Shown piece after piece: positions 35,960 to 46,085 of a DNA stretch of 64,000 nucleotides. The notes beneath the pieces are model-generated. The model had not been told where the DNA came from. It was given only the letters and a program-made list of their open reading frames with translations, and did no database searches. The position numbers and the translations under genes are program-made. Source of the stretch: Stictocephala bisonia (taxonomy: Eukaryota; Arthropoda; Insecta; Hemiptera; Membracidae); the NCBI GenBank assembly GCA_035578905.1, contig JAQJVL010000148.1:372001-436000 (forward strand). Reading direction: 5' to 3'. The first letter of the stretch is position 1, and each line of letters opens with the position of its first letter.

Positions 35960-36464
35960 ATAATATTTAGGCTGAAACACAGTAATTTTGTCTTTGTATC
36001 CCACAGACGTAGCAAATTTTATAGTTATGTTGTCAGATATCTTCTTTTAAAATTAAAGAGCAGATGGAGAGGAGATTTTGTTTCCATATTATTTTCCTAT
36101 ATTTTTATATAGATTGGTTTTTAATTTTGTCCTTTCTCCCTTTTTTTCTCCATTTTATATAAATTTAAGGAATGTTTAACCTCACAAATCATTAAGATTG
36201 AACAAACATCATCTTTTCTGACTTTCAAAACTTTTGGGGGTTATTTGACATACAAAATGTGGAGATCAATTTCGAAATGCTTCATTAGAAGCTGGTCATG
36301 TGACATATCATTTATATTGTCTGTTTTCCTTAAAAAAAAAGTGCAATTAAAGCTGAAAAGGGTTGCGCCCTTTTCAAGACACTCGTAGGTCTAAGGTGTA
36401 AGAGGAGATTAAAAGTTGTAAGTAAGCTGATCATGCAGCATATAATTTAGTATTGGTTTTTTTC

Positions 36465-36700
36465 ATGTTGTGGTGACTGGTGCTGTTGACTACATAGTCA
36501 GTATTACATTACAAGCATCCTAACGCTATTCGAACGTATCTCTAACGTACGAGCCTGAGGCCCATACCCGCGGAAAGACGGTTCTAATGCAATTGCACCA
36601 GTCACCTTTTTACGCCTCGACTGGGATTCGAACCCAGATTCCACTGACTCCCTGGCCACAGGAGGTGACGAATTTAACCACTAGACTACCGAGGGGCGCG
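36465..36700 (-). mobile_element. tRNA-like SINE (family E)
   Basis: On the minus strand from about 36696 to 36613 is a tRNA-like head with GTAGTCTAGTGGTTA (D-arm/box A), TGTGGCC in the anticodon-loop position and a perfect T-arm CTGGGTTCGAATCCCAG. Its 3' strand CGAGGCG can pair with CGCCTCG, the version seen in the adjacent duplicate. The loop resembles tRNA-His (GTG). Extra bases around the anticodon arm argue against a working tRNA. The following body is bounded by GGTGACTGGTGC and its inverse. Confidence 0.55.
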
Positions 36701-36955
36701 ATGCACCATTGGCCAAAATCGATTCAAAACAGATAACGCTCTGAGTGGGATAATTTCGTACTGCGATTTTGGAGTATATGGATGTAGTTCTTCTTTTTGC
36801 CACAAGTTCTGTGACGATTTTAACTACTAGACTACCGAGGCGCCATGCAGCATTGGCCAAAATCAATTCAAAACAGATAACGCTCAGAATGGGAGAATTT
36901 CGTACTGCGATTTTGAAGTATATGGCTGTAGATCTTCTTTTTGCCACAAGTTCTG
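36664..36955. repeat. Tandem duplication (~145 bp) including the tRNA-like 5' end
   Basis: GTGACGAATTTAACCACTAG ... CTTCTTTTTGCCACAAGTTC TG occurs at 36664 and again at about 36810, with several substitutions. Each copy contains the first ~30 nt of the tRNA-like head (minus strand) and its upstream flank. Confidence 0.88.
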
Positions 36956-37288
36956 CTCATAACAGGTAGTTCTCTCTAGTGAAAATATTGTCTCTCAACA
37001 ATTTAACTGATTGTACATTTATTTACTATTTAAGTAATGCCAACCACAGAACGAGCCTAGCTCGTGGTTCGTCACCAATGGGTTAAATATACAATGAAGA
37101 AAAAATAAGGGGGCGCAGTCTTAAAACTCACCCTGTATACTAATCATGAATATTATATTGCTTATTTAAACAAAATTACTGTTTGTAAACTAAATGAATG
37201 CTAATAATATGAAGATAACCTAACAGATCAGAAAACAAGTTTGTATTCAAGAACATATTACAGCAAAGTTAAGTGTTTAAATACATAC

Positions 37289-37414
37289 CCTGACAAACAC
37301 ATTGCGTCCAGCGATATTGTATTTCCCTTCACCAACTTTCTTCACTTTTAACTTGTCACACTTTCCCTCAGAACAGTGACAGTGTTTCTGAGCTACCCGA
37401 GTGACAAGTTGTAC
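37289..37414 (-). CDS. pigs: Gas2-like gene exon: N-terminal half of GAR domain
   Basis: A 126-nt exon, phase 0 at both ends, between CTTTAG (37415-37420) and GTATGT. It encodes VQLVTRVAQKHCHCSEGKCD and KLKVKKVGEGKYNIAGRNVFVR. The CHC...C residues and VGEGKY are the conserved zinc-binding and core motifs opening the GAR domain of GAS2/GAS2L proteins. It joins in frame to [15 protein letters not shown] in the next exon (25.8 kb) and to LDRK in the previous one (45.2 kb). The GAR domain tethers the protein to microtubules. Confidence 0.93.
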
Positions 37415-37503
37415 CTAAAGACAAGCATGGGCTATCAATGTATATGAAAGGCTGAAATATATTTGTAACATCTACAGAGTACGTTGTACCAATGGGAAAT
37501 AAA

Positions 37504-38680
37504 TAGAGTTGCCATACATTTTTACAGTACAAGTAAACGTCACACAACACAAATTTATTACAATATAAGCACAAAATGCACAAATATATTACAATACAAG
37601 TACAAAATGCACAAATATTATGGTGATCAATTTCGGTGAACCACGCTCACCTTCCTCAGACCAGAGGGATTCACAAAAGAATCAATCAATCAAAAGAATA
37701 ATATTTGTGCATTTTGTGCTTATATTGTAATAAATTTGTGTTGTGTGTCGTTTACTTGTACTGTATATGTACCAACACGTATTATGCTAATTATAAAACT
37801 ATTCATAAATTTTTCTATTAAAATACGGACACAAGATATACTTGGGGGTCTGGCTGGAGGGGGGTTGTAAACTGTCTTTTATGAATTTTTAATATATGCA
37901 AATTGCATTGTTAAATTGGGAAAATTATATTAACGGCAGTGATATTTAATATTAAAAATACAACTATATTTTATTTTAAGACTTTAGAGTAATACAATAC
38001 TAATAAACATTTTCAGTACACTTTAAAAAAGTAGTTCATAAAGTTTAAATTAAGTTGGCCAGACTGAAGAAATCTCCTTGAAAATGTTTAGGCATCACTT
38101 GTACTTCTTGTACTGGTACTGGCTGAAGGCTGAAACCAGTCATATTTTTCCTAAAGAGATTACTTTTTTGAGTAAAGACCCATTATTTTTAATGTCTTAA
38201 AAAATGCAGTACATGACATGTCACTGTTAACTTTGATGATCAGAATAGCTTCGACATTCTCCACTGACAATCTATTCCGATCGGGTGTCCAGACATTTTT
38301 AATAATTGAAAAACTTTTTCAATTAGTGCCTATGTACCGAGTAGAGAAAGAGCAAACTCCAACACTCTTTCAAATATTTCACACTTATTTTCAGCTAAGT
38401 TCAAGAATTGAAAAACTTTTTAGGGGAGGGAAGTGTATGATGGTGTAACAGTGCATAGCCTATGTGTCATCTTACAACACACAAACTCACAAATGATGAT
38501 TGCCCAAAGTAGTAGTAACACATATTTGTTTTTTTTTTTTTAAATATTAAATATATTTTTAATACTAAAAGAATGAAAAATACGGATATCTACCATGTTT
38601 TTCCTTAGTATGGTAGGGACACGGACACAGAATGTAAAATACAAACCGTCCGTACTAAATACGGACGTTTGGCAACCCTA
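37504..38680 (-). mobile_element. hAT element, internally deleted (1177 bp)
   Basis: The ends are TAGAGTTGCCATAC at 37504 and, inverted, TAGGGTTGCCAAAC at 38680. Exact 8-bp duplications, GAAATAAA, lie at 37496-37503 and 38681-38688. On the minus strand between about 38460 and 38150 are decayed pieces of a hAT C-terminal domain (ALSLLGT..LIEKVFQLL, RLSVENVEAILI, DMSC). A foldback repeat sits close to its left end. Confidence 0.85.
37527..37800. repeat. Foldback repeat family F, copy 1
   Basis: GTACAAGTAAACGTCACACA ACACAAATTTATTACAATAT is mirrored by ATATTGTAATAAATTTGTGT TGTGTGTCGTTTACTTGTAC. It ends with ATGTACCAACACGTATTATG CTAATTA. A second, shorter copy is at 62546-62728. Confidence 0.85.
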
Positions 38681-38720
38681 GAAATAAATATGTCTTAAAC
38701 GTCAACCCTAGAAATAAATA
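38681..38720. repeat. Short tandem duplication at the hAT border
   Basis: AACCCTAGAAATAAATATGT CTTA is repeated about 31 bp further on, duplicating the hAT end and its target site. Confidence 0.8.
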
Positions 38721-39049
38721 TGTCTTATCATTGTTATACATTTGTAGCAGATATTGGAAGTTTTGCCAAGTTTTCCACTGTTATACTGTACAACACATTC
38801 ATTGTGGAGACCAGATGCTCCAAGCCATGGTAATTAGAACAGGTATCATGATGAGCTAAGGTACATGGTAGACTGTGATGTCACATGGGTGAAATCAGCT
38901 GGTGTGGTTATTCTATTATACAGGGTGTCTAAAAAAATGTATACACTTTTTGAACAGATAAATTTTATTAAATAAAGCTATTATATACGTACAAATTGTG
39001 TTTTCTTTGGTGAAAGATACTTATCAATGTTGAAAATTATTACTGTTAA

Positions 39050-41933
39050 CCCTCCAAGTGATATCGGCTCGGTCCGAGCCGTTAATGACCCCCTCTGAAT
39101 CGATAACGGCTCGCTCCGAGCCGATCGCGAAAAGCGCCGTGAACAAATAACTAAAATCGGAAATCAGTTATATTTTATACTAAAATGTTCAGAAAGAGTT
39201 CCTCTTTATGATACTCTATGTCAAACGTTTTTCAAATACGCGGGAAAAGTAGTATTGGTTATTTACAATCAGCTGGTTCCCGCGCTCAGTCATTCGTGTT
39301 CTGTGACAAAGCGTCGTACATCAGTGTTGTGTATTATTCCGTTTGAAGGTTATATTAGTGCGTTTAGTTGTTTTATTTAGTTTGTATGTTTGTAAATATT
39401 GTTATTATTTGTAAATATGAGTCAACTAAGCCGTTCGAGTAAAATAAGAGATTGTTTATTTGGTATAAGTGATGAATCTGACAATGACGATGCACCTAAC
39501 AGTGATGTAGGCACGGATTTGGAAGATTTCCCAGATGACAATTCTTCAGTATCCCCACAAGATTTTTCATCAGGTAGTGGGGAAGAATATGATCCTCATT
39601 TGGATCAGTATCATTACAGTGACTCTGATAATGCTCAAGTAAGTAATCAACCTTGCACTTCAGGAGCCGGTATTGGTAGGCCTACGCCTCAGAGTATCTT
39701 GCCTCACACTTTGCAACATAATCTATCTGATCTCTCTGGTATTGAAAGTGATGAGGATATTGAACCAGTACAACAAACTACTCAACCTTGTACTAATTGG
39801 GTGAGAGTATATCCCCCAGAACCTGCAGTGGATTTAGGGACAAAATTTCGTGTTCGAATAACAGGAGTAAAAAATTTGCCTGATAAAAACAGTAAACCCT
39901 TGACATATTTTTATCTATTTTTTCCTGAGTTCATATGGTCTATGATGACAAAAGAAACAAATATATATGCTCACAGAACAATTGCTGATAAGAGAAACTC
40001 AGGTACTCTTTCTACCTTTAGTAGGCTATCAAAATGGGCAGATGTTACAAAACAAGAAATGAAACGGTACATTGCTATAATTATCAATATGGGCCTAAGT
40101 TATAAAAATAACTATAAACATTATTGGTCCACAAGGAAATCCCAAAGAAATCCTTTTTATTCCGAAACAATGGGCATAAACAGGTTTGAGGCTATTAGGT
40201 GTAATTTTCACCTAAGTTCGCTGAAACTAATTCCTAAGGACCAGCCTGGACACGATCCTTGGTATAAAATTAGGGATTTTTATGACCATATGAATGCCTC
40301 ATTCAAAAAGTATTTTGTACCAGGCCAAAACATTTCTATAGACGAATCCATGGTAGGCATGAAGAACAGGTGTTCGTTTATTCAGTACATGCCGAATAAG
40401 CGACATGCCCGCTTCGGCATTAAAAAATTTGAATTGTGTGATAGCAAATCTAGCTATGTTATTCACTCTGAGATGTACAGTGGGAAAGGGTTTTTAGAAG
40501 ACAATCAAGTTCAAGCTCCTTTCACTCAAAAAGTTGTAATGCATCTTTTGTCAGAGAGTAACCTACTAAATAAGGGATACCATTTGTACACGGATAATTT
40601 TTATACAAAGGTGCCGCTCGCAGAAGAACTTCTTCAAAAGCAAACTTATATAACTGGAACAATTAACAAAAACTCCAAAGATATTTCTAAGAATCTTGTG
40701 AGCCAAAAACTAGAACCATTGGAATCTGTATACTACAGGAGAAACCAGATTCTCTTTGTAGGGTACAAGCAGAAGAAGTCTCGCAAACCGGTGTACCTCC
40801 TATCTACTGCACTCCCTGCCAATGACAAAGTTATAAAAAGTAAGAAAAGTGGAATTGAGGCACTGAAGCCAGAACTTATAAATGAGTATAATTTGTCCAT
40901 GGGTGGTATTGATGTCAAGGACAAGTCTATATATCACACAACATCAACACGCCCAACCAGGAAATATTGGAAAAAGCTGTTTGATAACTTTTTAGATATG
41001 GCATTGCTCAATGCATACATCCTATACAAATATAATACAGATGTACCCCAAAGCAGGCATGAGTTCATGGTGGATATTGTAGAATCCCTAGTTGAAGATG
41101 CTGAAATACAGAATGAACCTGAACCTACACCAGGCCCAGCAGGCACTCAACACACTTTAGCAAGACGCCCTGGAACGAGTTTACGCCTCTGTGTAGTTTG
41201 TCTGGAAAAGGGTAAACACTCCAAAAGTAGATTCTGGTGTTCAGGCTGCAATGCAGGAATCCATCCAGACTGCTATAAGTATTTGAACTACTTCTGGAGA
41301 CCTAAAGGAACTAAAAAGAGAAAAGCACCTGCTGTAGCGGAGTCTGATTCGGAATAAGGGATATTTATCCTCGTTATTCCATGTAAATATAGTTATAATT
41401 TGCTGCAAACAGTATTTTATTCAGTTTTTAGAAACATTTACAAGTCAAAATAAAGTTTTACAGTCCTATATAAATATTATAATGGAACTTTATAATAACA
41501 AATACACTTTTCTGAAATTTCTGCTTTTTAATGCTAGTACAAAAACATTTTCTATATGACTTTCTTGTATACTACAACAGATAAACTGTGAGTGTTATAT
41601 ATTTTTGTGTTTAGAACTAAATTGTGTAACTTTTGTATATAATGTATTTCAAAAGTGTTTCCATAACAACTATAATAAATAGACTCAAAAACAAAAAAAT
41701 ATTTTTGAGAAAAATTTTTTTCAAGGTCATCCAAAGTTTTTCAAGATGGAGAAAATTTTTGGTAAGTTTTTCTTTTTCATAACCATTTAGTACATATTAT
41801 TTAGAACATTTTGATATGTAATATGTCATATTACAGGTATATTTAACATTTTTTATGAATTTTATAAAAAAACACTGCGCGATGCCTAAAACAGGCCTAT
41901 CACTAGAGAGTAAAATGCATATCACTTGGAGGG
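39050..41933 (+). mobile_element. piggyBac transposon, apparently intact (2884 bp)
   Basis: TTAA target duplications flank it at 39046-39049 and 41934-41937. The terminal repeats are CCCTCCAAGTGATAT and its inverse. Inside the left end are two palindromes built on CGGCTCGGTCCGAGCCG and CGGCTCGCTCCGAGCCG. The single transposase frame is uninterrupted. The target was itself the palindrome TTACTGTTAACAGTAA inside a mariner relic. Confidence 0.96.
39399..41357 (+). CDS. piggyBac transposase, full length
   Basis: A 652-residue frame. ATG 39417 (seventh codon, MSQLSRSSKIRDCL) is a likelier start than 39399 because the acidic N-terminus of the family usually begins close to its ATG. Residues 20-140 are acidic and Ser-rich. 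The catalytic Asp triad is visible at D315 (SIDESMVGMKNR), D399 (LYTDNFYTKVPL) and D505 (MGGIDVKDKS, with a fourth Asp at 508), spaced as in known piggyBac enzymes. The C-terminal Cys-rich domain CVVCLEKGKHSKSRFWCSGC followed by HPDCY is complete and would bind the terminal repeats. No stop or frameshift is present. It cuts and pastes at TTAA without leaving footprints. AATAAA follows at about 41450. Confidence 0.97.
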   Translation: MLLFVNMSQLSRSSKIRDCLFGISDESDNDDAPNSDVGTDLEDFPDDNSSVSPQDFSSGSGEEYDPHLDQYHYSDSDNAQVSNQPCTSGAGIGRPTPQSILPHTLQHNLSDLSGIESDEDIEPVQQTTQPCTNWVRVYPPEPAVDLGTKFRVRITGVKNLPDKNSKPLTYFYLFFPEFIWSMMTKETNIYAHRTIADKRNSGTLSTFSRLSKWADVTKQEMKRYIAIIINMGLSYKNNYKHYWSTRKSQRNPFYSETMGINRFEAIRCNFHLSSLKLIPKDQPGHDPWYKIRDFYDHMNASFKKYFVPGQNISIDESMVGMKNRCSFIQYMPNKRHARFGIKKFELCDSKSSYVIHSEMYSGKGFLEDNQVQAPFTQKVVMHLLSESNLLNKGYHLYTDNFYTKVPLAEELLQKQTYITGTINKNSKDISKNLVSQKLEPLESVYYRRNQILFVGYKQKKSRKPVYLLSTALPANDKVIKSKKSGIEALKPELINEYNLSMGGIDVKDKSIYHTTSTRPTRKYWKKLFDNFLDMALLNAYILYKYNTDVPQSRHEFMVDIVESLVEDAEIQNEPEPTPGPAGTQHTLARRPGTSLRLCVVCLEKGKHSKSRFWCSGCNAGIHPDCYKYLNYFWRPKGTKKRKAPAVAESDSE

Positions 41934-44066
41934 TTAACAGTAATACATCTACCACAGTGAGTTAGTACAGACCGACAAACTAACTGAACCGTATCTAAAG
42001 TGAAAGCGTTTTTGATTTTACTAATGTCCTTGGTTTTTTGTCTGTATACCATGTTTTTCATAGTTCCCCAAAGGTAGAAGTCAATGGGTGTTAGGTCTGG
42101 GGATTATGCTGGGTACGCTGAAGTACTTCCTCTTCACCCTATCCATCACTGCGGGGTGGGGCCCCGTCCTGTTGGAAAAAGACTTCTTCATCAGGATATA
42201 TGTTCTCTAAGCTAAGATTATCTTTTGTTATAGGATTTGCAATAGGATTCACCAGTAACTGTGTCTTGAAAGAAAAATAATCCAATTTTATCCCTTGATT
42301 ATATATCTGCACCATACTGTTTGTTGTTAACTGTCTGAATTTACACCTGGTAAATTCCCTGCTTTCTGTTCGATAACATGTGGATTTACGTCAGCCCAAT
42401 ACACACGTTTATGCCAGTTTATTGTACAATTATGTTTGAATATTACTTCATCTGACCACACAATTAAATTACTAAAGAGAGCAAGTAAATGTCTTCGAGA
42501 TCACATTTGACATTTTCTGTAGAGGTTTTGTTCTGACCTAGTTTTTATAATTGACCTGATAAAGGTATTCACATTTATCGCTGTCCCATATGAGTTTCAA
42601 ACTTGACTTGTATCCTTGAAATTGTTAATCTTGTCGGTGGTTGTGTTCCAAACTATTCGCTATTGCCTTTGTATCTCTGGGAAGATTTTTTGTATTCCAA
42701 TACACTTAAAAACAACACTTTCAATATCAAAGTGTGTATATATCTTTTTAGACACCCATTATACTGGTAACTAAATCTACCAATATCGTAGAAGCTTTCA
42801 TCTAAATAGTAAGCTATATTTACCACTAATCAGCTAGAATTGTAACAATGGGAATTAGAACAGTATTTTTATGTTTATTTGTTGTCCTACCCAGTTGCAA
42901 TTTAACTCATGTGACATCATAGGAGATATGTATACCTACGTCTCTTTTTCTGAATACCATACCCCAAGTAAATTGAATGCAGTTCAAGCGTATAAAGAAG
43001 CCCCCTTCCCATACATTTATTCTTCTATGCATTCCAACTTCATTGTGTTTGGATGATACTATTGCTGTCTACACGTTGTGCCAGTCACATAGTTCCCTTC
43101 TGTGTCACTAATTTCTGGATCTACCAATGTTGTTTTATTTTGTGTTTGTATGAACTTTGTTAAGTCAATGAACATAATTTTCAGTTATGCACGTATAGTT
43201 TTGGTGAAATGGAGAAAGATAATGACAATGATCTTATTGAAAATCAGTTCCCAATATTATATAAGTTAAAAAATTACAAAATTATACTTATCATTCTTAA
43301 TTACATCTAAAAACATATATTATACAAACAAATAGATTATTTATCCAATGTTAAGTTTTGTGTCTGAAACGTTAGCTTTTTTGGGTGCAGGGCCGGATTT
43401 ATGATTTTGCCGCCTTTAGAACGTTCTAATCTAATACCATAATAAATATATTCTAAATCATTATTTTGCACATGGTACACAACACAACAACAGCAGTAAA
43501 AACACACAACACTTCCTGTGATTCTCTGATTGTGAAGGTTTGGTTGATTTGCCTGACATTGGTAAGTTACCTGACTTACTGCTCCGCTCCAACACCTGAA
43601 GCGCTAGTGGCAACACTGTTACGCATTGCATAGACATTCATATTTTGAACTTTAATTTTGAGCAAAGTTTTTTTTCATTTTAATTAATTTGATTTTGCCG
43701 TGGACGGACGATGTACCCAGAGGAGGGGAATAAATATTAGTAAATCTTTAAAATTCGTAATTTTTTTGGATCGCTGCCAAAAAGTTCATGTTAAAAATTG
43801 CAGCTTTTTTAAATCTGCTGCTTTGGGCTATAGCTTGTCAAGTCCCTGTGTACATACAGCCCTGTTTGGGTGCCCGGTAGAGAAGAGCTGTTGCAGTCAC
43901 ATGTAATTATATTGCAGTTTAAATTAGCTGTAGTGGCAGACCTCACTAACAAATCACAAGCTACCGGCACAAATATTCCTATTAGATGAGATATATTTTG
44001 TAGGTATACATAATCCACACTATAAAACTAACTCTAGACCTAGTTGATTTTATTCACAAGAACATG

Positions 44067-45101
44067 GATCAAAAAGTTTCGATACTTGAATTTGAACATC
44101 AACAGTGTAAAAAGTATAAGGCGGAGGAAAACTAAACTAGCATAAAAATTGTGTTATCTATTTCTGCAATTATGAGTGGTAGTTTTACTTTAAAAAAATT
44201 TTTTTTAATCGATGTTAGAGTGGGAAAATACACAATTTTTTACAATTTCAGATAACTTCTGATGTTTGAAAATTTACTACAGTAAAAGTTATGATCAAAC
44301 CATTTTGAAACTTTAATAGCATTTATGTACTTTAGTTAAGACTAGATATACGAAGTTTCGGAATTTTTCAGTGGCATGAAAAAATTCTGCTATCAATTTT
44401 CTAAAGTAACCTTTTCTCAATATTGAAAAGGGTTTTGAATTTAAGATAAACAGTGGTTTCAGTGTCTGATGTCAGTAAGTTGAACATATATTTATTGTTA
44501 TTGTATGAATACTGATTGATTTTATATCTCTTTATTAATCTTTAAGGTGTCATGTGTACTGGACTGTGTAATTGTAGCCTTCTCTGGCCGCCAGGCGGGT
44601 GCAACGTAGCATTATAAAGATTATTAAAGCGATATAAAATCAATCAGTATTCATACAATAACAATAAATATATATTCAACTTACTGACATCAGACACCTG
44701 AAACCACTGCTTATCTTAAATTCAAAACCCTTTTCAATATTGAGAAAAGGTTACTTTAGAAAATTGATAGCAGAATTTTTTCATGCCACTGAAAAATTCC
44801 GAAACTTCGTATATCTAGTCTCAATTAAAGTACCTACACGCTATTAAAGTTTTAAAATGATTTGATCATTATTTTTACTGTAGTAAATTTTCAAACATCA
44901 GAAGTCATCTGAAACTGTATAAAAGGTGTATTTTCCCTACTCTAACCTAGATTTTAAAAATTGTGAAAAAGTAAAAATATAGAACTACAACTCATAATCG
45001 CAGAAACAGATGAGAACATTTTTTATGGTTGTTTAGTTTTCCTCCGCCTTATACCTTTTACACAATTGATTTTCAAACTCAAGTATCTATACTTTTTGAT
45101 C
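44067..45101. repeat. Long foldback palindrome (~1035 bp)
   Basis: Two arms of about 480 bp are inverted copies: GATCAAAAAGTTTCGATACT at 44067 faces its complement ending at 45101, GTATAAGGCGGAGGAAAACT faces AGTTTTCCTCCGCCTTATAC, and TGAATACTGATTGATTTTAT faces ATAAAATCAATCAGTATTCA. A central ~70-bp loop contains GGCCGCCAGGCGGGTGC. It has no coding capacity. Target duplications are not clear. Confidence 0.93.
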
Positions 45102-45166
45102 TGACAGTAGGGCAAATTTGAGTAACAAAATCAATATTTTTTTGACTAGATTTATTTCAAAGGTAC

Positions 45167-45434
45167 CTTTCTGTCCAAATCTGTGATGCTCCTCCTCATG
45201 GGTGTAGTTGGTTGCTCAATCTCCAGGTCTGGGTCCTCCCCACTGCCTCGAGACCAATCATCCTCTGTTGTATCGCTCGGCACTCCATCGCTAGCCCCTC
45301 CCCCTGGTGGTTGAGGTGGAGGTGGAGGGCCTTTCTCTGGAATGATTCTCCTTATCTGATCAACTTCTCCTTCAAGAACTAGACTTCGGCGATCAACTAT
45401 GGTTTTATTCCATCCAGATAAGGCGGATGCGGAA
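45167..45434 (-). CDS. pigs: Gas2-like gene exon: Pro-rich and acidic linker
   Basis: A 268-nt exon between a TTTTTCAG acceptor (45435) and an AAAG|GTACCT donor. With the split Ser codon, it encodes SSASALSGWNKTIVDRRSLV LEGEVDQIRRIIPEKG, then PPPPPQPPGGG, an acidic stretch (TEDDWSRGSGEDPDLEIEQP) and MRRSITDLDRK. The last residues lead straight into VQLVTRVAQKHCHC of the GAR domain exon. The linker between CH and GAR varies in this family, so its sequence is not diagnostic by itself; the call rests on splice sites, phase (2 in, 0 out) and position. Codon use is more GC-rich than its surroundings. Confidence 0.82.
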
Positions 45435-45992
45435 CTGAAAAATGTTTATAAAGTTTTAATTTATTCCAGGTTTAATTATTTTAAGAGTTTTGGGATACAT
45501 TTTTTTACTGAATCAAAAGGTCAGTTTGTTTGATCAGAAGCAGAAAATCGTCACACTGACGGTTCAATATTTTTAGGGCACTTTAGTCTACAACTGTTAT
45601 CAGCCAGCCTATACATATGCCTTTATTGTAATTAATTGTGTTCTGCCTTAGACTATTAATGTAAAAGATATCTTTTTGCAATTTTTAAAGATTTTATTTA
45701 CACCTTGGCTAAACAAAATGAACTTGACTTATTTTGTAAATGTTGTAAACAAGATGTTCTTTGTTTACATTTTTTATTCAAGGTTGTCTCAAGCAGTTCA
45801 CCCCCATATATCAAATACAAACTTTACTTAATAGCAGGTTCTAGTTTTTACAGTTATCTACCAGAAAATGTTAATAAAATAGACAGTTTTAATTTAAAAA
45901 GTGTTATAGCAATGCTAGATTATAAGTACTCTATATTCTTTTGATGAATTTTTCATGAATGTATAAAACTATTGTAAATGTATAAATTGACC

Positions 45993-46085
45993 AAGTCACC
46001 GTGGTGGTTTGGTGGCTAATGCTTTGGACTGCCGAGGGCAATGTTCAAGTTTCGAATACACACTGAGCCAACGGTCGGTACTTCA
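45993..46085 (+). mobile_element. tRNA-headed SINE (family D), copy 2, 3'-truncated
   Basis: GTCACCGTGGTGGTTTGGTG GCTAATGCTTTGGACTGCCG is followed by CACTGAGCCAACGGTCGGTA CTTCACTTGTTGAATAAAGT, matching copy 1 at 35793 but ending early. Box B has decayed to GTTTCGAATAC. Confidence 0.75.

Larger units (their letters stand above)
25866..37288 (-). other. pigs: Gas2-like intron (11.4 kb) holding duplicated and transposon DNA
   Basis: It is bounded by donor AGG|GTATGT at 37288 and acceptor TTCCAG at 25866. It contains a Helitron-like 5' end, a direct duplication, a decayed piggyBac, a hAT element and SINEs, listed separately. The stretches 25980-26700 and 35130-35790 show nothing recognisable. 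Confidence 0.8.
38921..42759 (-). mobile_element. mariner-type (IS630/Tc1) relic split by piggyBac
   Basis: The ends are CAGGGTGTCTAAAAAAATGT at 38921 and the complement of ATCTTTTTAGACACCCAT at 42759, with TA on both sides. After removing the piggyBac (39050-41933), about 0.95 kb of relic remains. Minus-strand pieces at about 42190-42050 read VFFQQDGAPP and, in other frames, PIDFYLWGTMKN, the catalytic-region motifs of these transposases. Several frameshifts and stops show it is long dead. Confidence 0.85.
37415..45166 (-). other. pigs: Gas2-like intron (7.8 kb)
   Basis: The donor is AAAG|GTACCT at 45166 and the acceptor CTTTAG at 37415. It carries a deleted hAT, the mariner/piggyBac nest and a long palindrome. 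The stretches 42762-43386 and 43690-44066 show nothing recognisable; CAGGGCCGGATTTATG at 43388 could be a lone hAT-type end. Confidence 0.8.

Noticed and set aside
36613..36696. Functional tRNA-His gene
   Set aside because: The 5' acceptor strand is mutated (CGCCCCTCG for CGCCTCG), extra bases distort the anticodon arm, no T-run terminator follows, and the head is attached to a SINE-like body.
43387..43690. hAT element starting CAGGGCCGGATTTATG
   Set aside because: No matching opposite end or 8-bp duplication was found, so only a possible lone end is mentioned.
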